From: an uncultured Megasphaera sp. | Lineage (GTDB): Bacteria > Bacillota > Negativicutes > Veillonellales > Megasphaeraceae | Direction of reading: 5' to 3' | Assembly (NCBI GenBank): GCA_934193515.1 | Contig: CAKPVJ010000014.1 | Span: 1 to 51,778 of the forward strand | Length of the DNA stretch: 51,778 nt | In this document: positions 33,961 to 41,692 of the stretch, piece by piece | Position numbering within the stretch: position 1 is the first letter of the stretch | How the letters are laid out: each line of letters starts with the position of its first letter | Notes under the pieces: model-generated | The model's input: the letters and a program-made list of their open reading frames with translations, nothing else | The model's database searches: none | What the model was told of the DNA's origin: nothing | Translations under genes and position numbers: made by a program

Positions 33961-35147
33961 CATGCCTTCCCTCCCTTCCCTTTCCAAAAGCCCAGGCCGA
34001 TAGCGAGGAGCGTTGCCATGCCGCAGCGGCGGCGCAGGGCAAAGACGCCTGTCCCCAAGAAAAAGGCCGCGGCGCCCATGAGGACCAGCTGCAGGCTCTG
34101 GGAGGCGAAATCCGGCGCATAGCCGGCCAGGAGCAAATCGCGCACGCTGTCGGCGGCATGGCGCATGGGAAAGATCTGAGCGATATAAGAAGCCAGGTCG
34201 TTCATGTAAAAATCAGGCCAGCTGAGGCCGCTGTACAAGAGGCCCGGCATGATATAAAGGAGGGGCAGCTCGATGGACATGACGTCGTTCGGGCTGCAAG
34301 AAGCAAAGAGGACCATGATGCCTGCCACAGCAAAGACGAAGGCCGCGATGAGCAGGAAAAGCGCGACCAGCGAGCCTTTCACGGGCACATCGAAGGTATA
34401 ATGGAGAAAAATGAGGGAAACGCCGAAAGAAACGACGGCCAGCACCGTGACGAGCAGGGCTTTCGTCCCTAGAATAAGGCAGGACGGGACCTTCCTTTCA
34501 TAGCTGTGGGCCCGGAATTCCAGCGCGATGAGCGGACAGAGGACGAGCATGACGGCAATCTGCAGGCCGTTCATGGTCAGGCCGGCGAGCATGAACGGCG
34601 TGTAGCCCGTCGCCGGGTTGTTGATGATGCGCAGTCCCAGGTGCACGGGGTAGACCATGTTCAGCGCCGCTTTAGGCAGGACGCCCCCTGCTTCCAGGAG
34701 CTGCGAAGCGATACCCGTCGCCAGGGTCTTATTGATTTCCGCAGCTGCTGTCAGGGCGGCATTGCCGAACATGTTGTTCGCCGAATCGACAGTCAGCATG
34801 AGGGCCACGGGCCGGCCGAGCTTGACCTTCTTCGACAGATCGGCCGGAATCGTCAATCCCACCAGGGCCCTGCCGCTGCGCAGCGCATCAACCCTCTCTT
34901 CCGGACGCGTGACCTGAGCGACGACCTTGAATTTCTGGGCATCGCCGTAAGCCTGGATGATCGTGCGGCTGAGAGACGACTGCTCTTCATCACAGATGAC
35001 CAGGGGAATCGCTTCGACGCTGTTCTGCCAGTAAATGATGCCGAAAGCCAGGGTAAAGGCCAGCGGCAGGAGGAAGAGGATGGCCGCCACTGGGAAGCGC
35101 CCCTGCCAGAGACGGTGCCATTCTTTTTTCAGGACAGAAAGAAACAT
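33960..35147 (-). CDS. ABC-2 type permease (first of pair)
   Basis: 395 residues with the same fold as its neighbour and similar signature VICDEEQSSLSRTIIQAYGD after the first membrane segment, so the two genes are probably ancient duplicates that form a heterodimer. The start is MFLSVLKKEWHRLW (35147); the longer open frame overlaps the adaptor gene. Neither permease nor the neighbours carries an ATPase domain. Confidence 0.85.
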   Translation of the reverse strand: MFLSVLKKEWHRLWQGRFPVAAILFLLPLAFTLAFGIIYWQNSVEAIPLVICDEEQSSLSRTIIQAYGDAQKFKVVAQVTRPEERVDALRSGRALVGLTIPADLSKKVKLGRPVALMLTVDSANNMFGNAALTAAAEINKTLATGIASQLLEAGGVLPKAALNMVYPVHLGLRIINNPATGYTPFMLAGLTMNGLQIAVMLVLCPLIALEFRAHSYERKVPSCLILGTKALLVTVLAVVSFGVSLIFLHYTFDVPVKGSLVALFLLIAAFVFAVAGIMVLFASCSPNDVMSIELPLLYIMPGLLYSGLSWPDFYMNDLASYIAQIFPMRHAADSVRDLLLAGYAPDFASQSLQLVLMGAAAFFLGTGVFALRRRCGMATLLAIGLGFWKGKGGKA

Positions 35148-35148
35148 C

Positions 35149-36168
35149 TCACTCACCTGCCATGTACTGGAAGCGCATGCCCGGCCGCAGAACCGGATCG
35201 TCGACCTGGACCTTGACGTTGAAGCTGATGATATCCGTATCGTCGCCACGTTCGCTCGTCGCCCGCTGGGTGGCGAATTCCGACTTCTGGCTGATGTCGG
35301 TGATCGTCCCTTGGACGCGGGTCACGCCGTCCCGGGCCTGCAGTTGCAGCACATCACCGACGTGGAAATCGTTGAGCTTCGTTTCAGGCACTTTGAAATC
35401 GACCCAGTTGTCCGTCGGGTCCTGGATGGCTACGAGGGGTGTACCCAGGGAAATCATGGAGCCTTCTTCGACGTACTTGGCCGTAATCACGCCGTCAAAG
35501 GGCGCCTTGATTTCCGTTTCATCCAGCGAGACTTCGATCTGCTGCAGCTGAGCCTGAGCCGCTTCCAGTTTCTTCTGCGCCGCATCGGTCGCCGCTTCGT
35601 TGGCGTCGGTCTGCAAAAGGCCGGTATGGGCCGACGAGACGCCGGCCTGGGCCTGGCTGTAGGCCGACTGGGCGACTTCATACTTCGTCTTATATGAATC
35701 GAAGACGGACTTCGAGACGGCGCCCTGGTCGTAGAGTTCCTGATAGCGGTTGAAATTCTTTTCCGCCAGTTCCAGGTTGGACTGCGCCGAATCGAGGCCG
35801 GCCGATGCCGTATCGACCTGGGACTTCGACGTGCTGTCCTGGAGATCCGTGACGACGCCGGACTGGCGCACCTGGGCCTCGAGGGCTTTGATATTCGCTT
35901 CGGCCTGGGCTTTCTGCGCCAGGAGGTCACGCTGGTCGATATAGGCGATGACCTCGCCTTTTTGGACCTGGTCCCCTTCCTTGACGCGCAGCGAAATGAC
36001 GCGGCCGGCGACTTTGGAATTGATGTCGATTTCCTTGGCATCGGCGCGGCCCCACAATTCATCCGACGCTTCTTCCTTCTGCAGGCTGCAGCCAGCCGCA
36101 AGGAGTGCTGCCAGAACCAGGCAGGACACAGCCGCAAGGACTTTCTTATGAGTAAACGAGAATAACAT
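35149..36168 (-). CDS. HlyD-family lipoprotein membrane-fusion protein
   Basis: 339 residues. A lipoprotein signal with LLAAGC at about residues 21-26, a lipoyl-like half (GRVISLRVKEGDQVQKGEVIAYID), a long coiled-coil hairpin (about 75-210), the second lipoyl half (IKAPFDGVITAKYVEEGSMIS) and a beta barrel. It would bridge the permeases to an outer-membrane TolC channel, which is not encoded here. The start at 36168 follows GGGGGAAG. The TetR operator lies 25 bp upstream. Confidence 0.9.
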   Translation of the reverse strand: MLFSFTHKKVLAAVSCLVLAALLAAGCSLQKEEASDELWGRADAKEIDINSKVAGRVISLRVKEGDQVQKGEVIAYIDQRDLLAQKAQAEANIKALEAQVRQSGVVTDLQDSTSKSQVDTASAGLDSAQSNLELAEKNFNRYQELYDQGAVSKSVFDSYKTKYEVAQSAYSQAQAGVSSAHTGLLQTDANEAATDAAQKKLEAAQAQLQQIEVSLDETEIKAPFDGVITAKYVEEGSMISLGTPLVAIQDPTDNWVDFKVPETKLNDFHVGDVLQLQARDGVTRVQGTITDISQKSEFATQRATSERGDDTDIISFNVKVQVDDPVLRPGMRFQYMAGE

Positions 36169-36192
36169 GGATCTTCCCCCTTTGCGTTTTTC

Positions 36193-36206
36193 TTGAACAT
36201 GTTCAA
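36193..36206. promoter_or_regulatory. operator palindrome before the efflux adaptor gene
   Basis: Perfect 14-bp palindrome TTGAACATGTTCAA, the same as at 36956-36969. Two copies beside a TetR-type regulator and its operon mark a likely binding site. Confidence 0.8.
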
Positions 36207-36216
36207 ACGAGGAGTG

Positions 36217-36261
36217 AAAAGAGCCGTGCCCTTTTTTAGTTTTTAGTTTGTAGTTTTTAGA
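36217..36261. repeat. hairpin plus ACTACAAACTA-type array
   Basis: In plus orientation, hairpin AAAAGAGCCGTGCCCTTTT (36217-36235) then a T-rich array which reads CTAAAAACTACAAACTA on the minus strand. It resembles 22743-22803. It lies between tetR and the adaptor gene. Confidence 0.4.
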
Positions 36262-36301
36262 AGAGTTCTCTTGGCTAATAGCTAAAACCTTTTTCATCCT
36301 A

Positions 36302-36943
36302 TCATCGTCTGTGGATCATTTCGTCGGCGATGGTTTCGATTTCGGGCAGGCGCTGTTGGAGCTGCTGCAGGGCATCGTGCCGTTCTTCTTGGGATACGCC
36401 CAAGAGTTGCAGGGCCGTATCGAGGACTAAGGTCACGTAGGCCTTGCGGTCCAGGGACTGTTTGAATTCGAACTGGACGATGTAGCTGCGCATGGCCCCT
36501 TTGATGAGGAGCGAGCGCAGGAAGATCTCATCCCGCGAAAGGCCCAGGCTGCTGCCGAAGATGCGGCCCGTCATATCCGTCAGGTGGTCCGTAATCTTTT
36601 CAAAGATGAGCGGCGTCGTATAGCCTTCGTAGTAGGTTTCGCGGACGAGGGGATTCATGGCCACGGCTTCTAATTCCACGAGGCAGAGGGCGGCATAGCG
36701 GAAGGCCGGCGATTCTTCGCGGAAATGACCGTCGATAAGGGCCGTGCACTGGCGGAAGAGCTCCATGACCAGGGACTGGAAGATATCGTCTTTATTCTTG
36801 AAGAAATAATAAATGCTCCCTGTCAGGACGCCGGATTTTTGGACGATCTGACGAATCGTCGTCTTCTTGTAGCCCTGGCGGACAAAGAGTTCCTTCGCTG
36901 CCGCCAAAATGCGCCGGCGTACGTCATCATTTTCCTTTTCCAT
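36302..36943 (-). CDS. TetR/AcrR-family transcriptional regulator
   Basis: 213 residues. The HTH reads RRRILAAAKELFVRQGYKKTTIRQIVQKSGVLTGSIYYFFKNKDDIF (about 8-55), followed by a helical ligand-binding domain. It probably represses itself and the efflux operon, since identical palindromes lie before both. Start at ATG 36943, 7 bp after AAGGAGG; a GTG one codon earlier is possible. G+C-rich like the transporter genes. Confidence 0.9.
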   Translation of the reverse strand: MEKENDDVRRRILAAAKELFVRQGYKKTTIRQIVQKSGVLTGSIYYFFKNKDDIFQSLVMELFRQCTALIDGHFREESPAFRYAALCLVELEAVAMNPLVRETYYEGYTTPLIFEKITDHLTDMTGRIFGSSLGLSRDEIFLRSLLIKGAMRSYIVQFEFKQSLDRKAYVTLVLDTALQLLGVSQEERHDALQQLQQRLPEIETIADEMIHRR

Positions 36944-36955
36944 CACGAAGCCTCC

Positions 36956-37009
36956 TTGAACATGTTCAACTTATAGTTTTAGTGTAGCTGTCCTAAACCC
37001 TTTTGTCAA
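36956..37009 (-). promoter_or_regulatory. tetR promoter and operator
   Basis: Minus-strand TTGACA (37004-37009), 17-bp spacer, TACACT (36981-36986). The palindrome TTGAACATGTTCAA (36956-36969) sits just downstream of the expected transcription start and upstream of the RBS, a good spot for autorepression. Confidence 0.8.
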
Positions 37010-37141
37010 GATTGCATAAACGATTTACTTCCATGCAGAATCTCCATTTGTCAGGAACCTTCTTATCCTATATAATGTAATAGTATGAGTTTTTTTTAGA
37101 TTTTATATATCAATACAATAAGAAAAAGGTTGTGATTTTCC

Positions 37142-38593
37142 ATGGAAGAAACTCAACAGCAACAGGGACTGCGCCGCAGCCTAAAAGCCCGCCACATGAA
37201 CATGATTGCCATCGGCGGTGCTATCGGCACGGGGCTCTTCGTCGCCGGCGGCGAAACAGTCAGCTCGGCCGGCCCGGGCGGTGCCCTTGTGGCATATGTG
37301 CTTATCGGCGTTATGGTATATTTTTTGATGACCGGCTTAGGGGAAATGGCTGCCTATCTGCCCGTAAGCGGTTCTTTTGAAACCTATGCCAACCGATATG
37401 TAGATAAATCACTCGGCTTTGCCCTGGGATGGAATTATTGGTTTAACTGGGCCATTACGGTAGCAGCAGAACTAGTTGCCGGCGCGCTAATCATGAAATA
37501 TTGGTTTCCTGATATACCGGCTGCTGTTTGGAGCGGCATATTTTTATGCGTATTATTTATCCTTAACTATTTGTCCACCCGCTCCTACGGTGAAAGTGAA
37601 TTTATCTTTGCCGGTATTAAAGTACTGACCGTCCTGGTCTTTCTCTTTGCCGGAACCTGCCTGATTTTGGGACTGGGCTCCGAACCGTCACCAGGATTTA
37701 CCAACTGGACTATTGGCGAAGCGCCGTTTGTCGGCGGCTTTACTGCCATGCTGGGGATTTTTATGGTCGCCGGCTTTTCCTTTCAGGGGACAGAAATGAT
37801 TGGCATTGCTGCCGGTGAAAGCGAAGATCCGGAAAAGAATATTCCCCGTGCCGTTCATTCTATTTTCTGGCGTATTCTTATTTTTTATTTAGGGGCATTT
37901 ACGGTTATCGGGTTCCTGATTCCCTATTCCGATCCCAATTTACTAAATACCAATATTGAAAACATTTCTATCAGCCCATTTACGCTGGTATTTGAACGCT
38001 TCGGTCTGGCAGCTGCCGCTTCCGTCATGAATGCTGTTATTTTGACGGCTGTTCTCTCTGCCGGCAATTCCGGCCTGTATGTTTCTACTCGTATGCTGTA
38101 CGCTATGGCAGAAACAGGACAAGCCCCCAAATGCTTCTTAAAATTAAACAAACGCGGCGTTCCTTCATACGCCCTCTTTGCCACGGTCGTCTTCGGGCTG
38201 GCAGCCTTCCTCACTTCACTCATCGGCGAAGGCAAAGCCTATGACTGGCTCGTCAATATCAGCGGCATGGCCGGCTTTATTACCTGGATTGGTATTGCTA
38301 TCTGCCATTACCGTTTCCGCCGCGCCTATGTGGCACAGGGAAAGGATTTAAGCGCTCTGCCGTATAAAGCAACACTCTTTCCTTTCGGCCCATTATTAGC
38401 CTTACTCATGTGCATCATCGTCACGGCCGGGCAAAACTATTCTGCCTTTACGGGCGCAGAAATTGACTGGTACGGTGCCAGTGTTGCCTACATCGGTATT
38501 CCCGTATTTTTAGCAGTCTATTTATATCACAAGTTCAAACATCATACACACATTATTCCGTTAAAAGAAGTCAATCTGACACGGCATAAATAA
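37142..38593 (+). CDS. lysP: lysine-specific-type amino acid permease (LysP-like)
   Basis: 483 residues with 12 membrane segments, APC family. It matches E. coli LysP closely over the ends and core: LRRSLKARHMNMIAIGGAIGTGLFVAGGE, GWNYWFNWAITV, FSFQGTEMIGIAAGESEDPEKNIPRAV and AVMNAVILTAVLSAGNSGLYVSTRMLY. Likely imports lysine with protons. Start at ATG 37142. No lysine riboswitch is visible in the 130-bp upstream gap. It stands alone with a strong terminator. Confidence 0.9.
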   Translation: MEETQQQQGLRRSLKARHMNMIAIGGAIGTGLFVAGGETVSSAGPGGALVAYVLIGVMVYFLMTGLGEMAAYLPVSGSFETYANRYVDKSLGFALGWNYWFNWAITVAAELVAGALIMKYWFPDIPAAVWSGIFLCVLFILNYLSTRSYGESEFIFAGIKVLTVLVFLFAGTCLILGLGSEPSPGFTNWTIGEAPFVGGFTAMLGIFMVAGFSFQGTEMIGIAAGESEDPEKNIPRAVHSIFWRILIFYLGAFTVIGFLIPYSDPNLLNTNIENISISPFTLVFERFGLAAAASVMNAVILTAVLSAGNSGLYVSTRMLYAMAETGQAPKCFLKLNKRGVPSYALFATVVFGLAAFLTSLIGEGKAYDWLVNISGMAGFITWIGIAICHYRFRRAYVAQGKDLSALPYKATLFPFGPLLALLMCIIVTAGQNYSAFTGAEIDWYGASVAYIGIPVFLAVYLYHKFKHHTHIIPLKEVNLTRHK

Positions 38594-38619
38594 CACATTA
38601 TCGATACAAAATGTGTAAA

Positions 38620-38662
38620 AAACGACCCGCTTATGCAGTATCCAGCATATAGCGGGTCGTTT
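38620..38662. terminator. bidirectional terminator after lysP
   Basis: Stem AAACGACCCGCT / AGCGGGTCGTTT with extra pairing (TATGC/GCATA) between convergent genes. Confidence 0.85.
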
Positions 38663-38683
38663 GTATTCACGCGTATGAACTAG

Positions 38684-39121
38684 TTATTTCGTTTTTTGCG
38701 CTGCTTCCAAAATTTCCTGTTTCCGTTTGGCAGACAGCCCTGTCCATTTCTTTTGACATTCTTTGCTGCAGAATACACGCCGTCTGTCCAGCGGGTCCGT
38801 GACTTCTACTTTTTTACCGCACAAACGGCAGAAAAATTCCCGATGCACGGACTGCGCTTTTACTTTCTTAGAATGCTTCCAATACAGCTTTTCGCAATGC
38901 TGCGAACAAAACTTCATTCTCCCATCTGCCAGATCGGTAACTCGTACCATCGTTCCGCATTTGAGACAGCGAAATTCTCGAATAACCGGTGCGGAAGGAG
39001 ATGGCAGCGGCCGTATATCGTTGGCACCATGCCGATTGGCATAGCGCTGGCATTCATAGCTGCAATATTTTTGTGTTGGCCGTCTCGGCGTAAATTCTGC
39101 GCCGCAAACAGGACATTTCAT
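38684..39121 (-). CDS. three-module zinc-finger protein of unknown function
   Basis: 145 residues built from three related zinc modules: CPVCG...YCSYEC (about 3-26), CLKCG...FCSQHC and CRLCG...FCSKEC, each of the CxxC-x(n)-CxxxC type. They may bind zinc or nucleic acid, as in TRASH-like and YHS-like fingers. A basic tail follows (AKRKQEILEAAQKTK). No signal peptide. ATG 39121 has GGGGGTG upstream; an in-frame GTG at 39133 overlaps it. Single gene. Confidence 0.7.
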   Translation of the reverse strand: MKCPVCGAEFTPRRPTQKYCSYECQRYANRHGANDIRPLPSPSAPVIREFRCLKCGTMVRVTDLADGRMKFCSQHCEKLYWKHSKKVKAQSVHREFFCRLCGKKVEVTDPLDRRRVFCSKECQKKWTGLSAKRKQEILEAAQKTK

Positions 39122-39268
39122 CTCTAAGCCCACCCCCTATAGTACGCATTCACGCGATACCCTTACTATTGTATTACAAAATGCCTTCCAAAATCAATCT
39201 CGCACCGGTAAAAAACTGAGACCATAACCATAAAGCAATACACTGTATGACTATATCTCGTTTTAGGC

Positions 39269-39313
39269 ATAAACCATACCCTCTGCACAAGCTGTGCAGA
39301 GGGTATGGTTTAT
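39269..39313. terminator. long perfect hairpin after sstT
   Basis: Perfect 21-bp stem (39269-39289 with 39293-39313) and a 3-nt loop, 32 bp past the sstT stop. It lacks a clean T run, so it may be an RNA 3'-end stabiliser or a small mobile hairpin as well as a terminator. Confidence 0.55.
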
Positions 39314-39345
39314 ACTGAATGAATACGCATCCGGCTTGTGCTATA

Positions 39346-40599
39346 TTATTTTGCCGACCGATGCGCTACTTCAACGGGATTATCCAGCGAAGCAGGATAG
39401 CCGCGGCGCGCAAAATCTGCGGCTGCCGTAAAGAGAATATCTGTAGAAGAATTGAGTGCTGTTTCTGTGGAATCCTGCAGCACGCCAATAATAAAGCCTA
39501 CACCAACGACCTGCATAGCCAAGTCATTGGAAATGCCAAACAGGCTGCAAGCCATCGGAATCAAAAGCAAGGAACCGCCGGCAACGCCGGAAGCGCCGCA
39601 AGCTCCTACAGCAGACAATATGCTAAGCAGCAATGCCGTCGGAAAATCGACATAAATGCCTAAGGTGTGAACCGCTGCCAGTGTCATAATAGAAATCGTA
39701 ATAGCAGCGCCGGCCATATTGATAGTAGCGCCCAGCGGAATCGTAATCGTATACGTATCAGGATCTACACCCAGCTGTTTTGCCAAAGACATGTTGACAG
39801 GAATATTAGCTGCTGAACTGCGCGTAAAGAACGCTGTTACCCCTGAAACTTTAATGCAGCGCCATACCAGCGGATACGGGTTTCTCTTGATTTTGAAATA
39901 CACAATAATCGGATTGATAACAAACGCAAAGAAAAGCATCGTCCCTAAAAGCAGTACCAAAAGCTTTGCATAGCCAATCAGCGCGCCAATGCCATTAGAA
40001 GAAATAGAATCGGCTACCAAGCCCATAATCCCAAAAGGAGCAAAGCGGATAATCCACTGTACGCAAGTCGTAACTGCTTCGGCACAGTCATCTACGACTT
40101 CTTTGGACGCAGCAGAAACGCGACGCAGTGCTACGCCAAACAGGCAGGCCCAGCCCAAAATCCCAATATAATTGCCTGTCATCAGTGCGTGTACAGGGTT
40201 GTCGACGATATTGGTAAGCAATGTAATCAATACCTGCGCAATGCCTTCCGGCGCTTCTTTAGCCGCTCCGGCTACATCGAGCTGCAGCGTAAGCGGGAAA
40301 ACAAAGCTGATGCAAACGGCAAACAGCGCAGCCAGAAATGTTCCAACTAAATATAAAATAATAACGGATTTAATATTCGAATCATGGCCGTCCTGTTTGC
40401 GGCTTAAAGCGGACGAAACTAATACAAAAACCAGCACAGGCGCAATCCCTTTCAGCGCGCCTACAAATAAAATACCTAACAGCGATAGTTGTTTACCGGC
40501 AGACGGGAATGCCATCGCTACAACAATCCCGATAATCAGCCCAACAATGATTTGCTGAATCAAGCTAATCTTGTTGAACGCATGCCATAACTGCTTCAT
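39346..40599 (-). CDS. sstT: sodium:serine/threonine symporter
   Basis: 417 residues of the DAACS family. SstT marks are FTRSSAANIPVNM (hairpin), TIPLGATINMAGAAITI and the end region VGVGFIIGVLQDSTETALNSSTDI. Imports serine and threonine with sodium. RBS GAGGGGG, own promoter at 40662-40690. Confidence 0.93.
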   Translation of the reverse strand: MKQLWHAFNKISLIQQIIVGLIIGIVVAMAFPSAGKQLSLLGILFVGALKGIAPVLVFVLVSSALSRKQDGHDSNIKSVIILYLVGTFLAALFAVCISFVFPLTLQLDVAGAAKEAPEGIAQVLITLLTNIVDNPVHALMTGNYIGILGWACLFGVALRRVSAASKEVVDDCAEAVTTCVQWIIRFAPFGIMGLVADSISSNGIGALIGYAKLLVLLLGTMLFFAFVINPIIVYFKIKRNPYPLVWRCIKVSGVTAFFTRSSAANIPVNMSLAKQLGVDPDTYTITIPLGATINMAGAAITISIMTLAAVHTLGIYVDFPTALLLSILSAVGACGASGVAGGSLLLIPMACSLFGISNDLAMQVVGVGFIIGVLQDSTETALNSSTDILFTAAADFARRGYPASLDNPVEVAHRSAK

Positions 40600-40641
40600 T
40601 ATTATACCCCCTCTGAAACTTTTGAAGCTACTAGATGTGCA

Positions 40642-40690
40642 TGTACGATGTACACTTGTTTATTTTACTATCTTTTTATATTTTTTTCAA
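40642..40690 (-). promoter_or_regulatory. sstT promoter and palindrome
   Basis: Minus-strand TTGAAA (40685-40690), 17-bp spacer, TAAAAT (40662-40667). The palindrome TGTAC-GAT-GTACA (40642-40654) lies right at the expected transcription start, so a repressor could act there. Confidence 0.55.
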
Positions 40691-40719
40691 GATGCTTTAC
40701 AGTTCCATCCCCCAGATTT

Positions 40720-41604
40720 TTATTCTGCATGTTCCAGATGGCCTGCTTTACTTTTTTCTTTATAAATACTGGACACCACAGCCGTTGCGACAATTACCAG
40801 ACCTCCGATGATTTCCCGCCACGTCGGCACGGCTCCCAGCAGCAAAAAGGCAAATAAAATGCCGTAAATGGTTTCCAGACCATCCAAAATACTGGCCGTC
40901 TGCACCGTAACGCCTCGCAGCCCGTTGATAAACAGCGAATGAGACAGGGCCGTGCAGACTACGCCAAAAATAAATAATTGTCCCAGTACCGGCAAGGTAA
41001 TGGCAACAGGTATTACAAGCAGTACAGGCAGCAGCACCAGCGCGGCAATCCCCTGTTCATAAAAACTAATAACAAATCCGTTGTAGCGGCTGCCAAACCA
41101 GCGATTGACCAAAGACAGCGCCGCATAGGCAGCACTGGCAGCCATGCCGTATCCGACACCCATCCCGACACGTCCCTGCAGGGCATCCATGGGCACCAGA
41201 ATAAAGACGCCGGCAACGATAATAAGGGCAAACAATATATTGATGGGCTTTAATCGTTCTGGAAAAAACAGGGGCTCAATAAAGGTAGCAAACAAGGGAA
41301 ACGTCGAAGCCGTAATCACCCCGATGGCAACACTGGAAATCTGAATGGCATAAATGAACATCGTCCAATGCGCAGCCAGCAGCGCGCCCATCGCCAAAAA
41401 CACCAGTCCGTCTTTTTGTGACGCAATGTGCAGCGACTGTTTTCGCAATTTCAAAACCAATAAGAGCACGATAGATGAAAAAACAACACGCCCCAGCGTG
41501 ATGATGACAGCAGGCAATGCAATATATTTACTAAATACGCCGGAAAAGCCGAACAAAAAGACAGCTGCATTGATTTGCAGCATATACGATGTGCTATCTT
41601 TCAT
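40720..41604 (-). CDS. DMT-superfamily (EamA-type) transporter
   Basis: 294 residues with 10 membrane segments in two EamA repeats (about 8-140 and 150-285). Members export amino acids or other metabolites; the sequence does not identify the substrate. RBS AGGAGG. Lies downstream of ileS, from which it is split by a terminator at 41627-41659, so it probably has its own promoter. Confidence 0.88.
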   Translation of the reverse strand: MKDSTSYMLQINAAVFLFGFSGVFSKYIALPAVIITLGRVVFSSIVLLLVLKLRKQSLHIASQKDGLVFLAMGALLAAHWTMFIYAIQISSVAIGVITASTFPLFATFIEPLFFPERLKPINILFALIIVAGVFILVPMDALQGRVGMGVGYGMAASAAYAALSLVNRWFGSRYNGFVISFYEQGIAALVLLPVLLVIPVAITLPVLGQLFIFGVVCTALSHSLFINGLRGVTVQTASILDGLETIYGILFAFLLLGAVPTWREIIGGLVIVATAVVSSIYKEKSKAGHLEHAE

Positions 41605-41626
41605 GATAAGACCTCCTGGCTATGAA

Positions 41627-41659
41627 AAATCCCGTCTTGAACAAGCCAAGCCGGGATTT
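41627..41659 (-). terminator. ileS terminator
   Basis: Stem AAATCCCG.. paired with CCGGGATTT and a T run on the minus strand, 34 bp past the ileS stop. Confidence 0.75.
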
Positions 41660-41692
41660 CGTCATAGAAATTATAGTAGTATGCTGTTTTTA

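Noticed and set aside
33797..34159. Ala/Pro/Arg-rich 120-residue frame
   Set aside because: Shadow frame across the junction of the two permease genes in G+C-rich DNA.
35487..36206. 239-residue Arg/Ser-rich frame over the adaptor gene
   Set aside because: Composition is what a shifted frame of G+C-rich DNA gives; the HlyD frame explains the region.
36970..37141. lysine riboswitch before lysP
   Set aside because: The gap is too short for the L-box and holds the tetR promoter instead.
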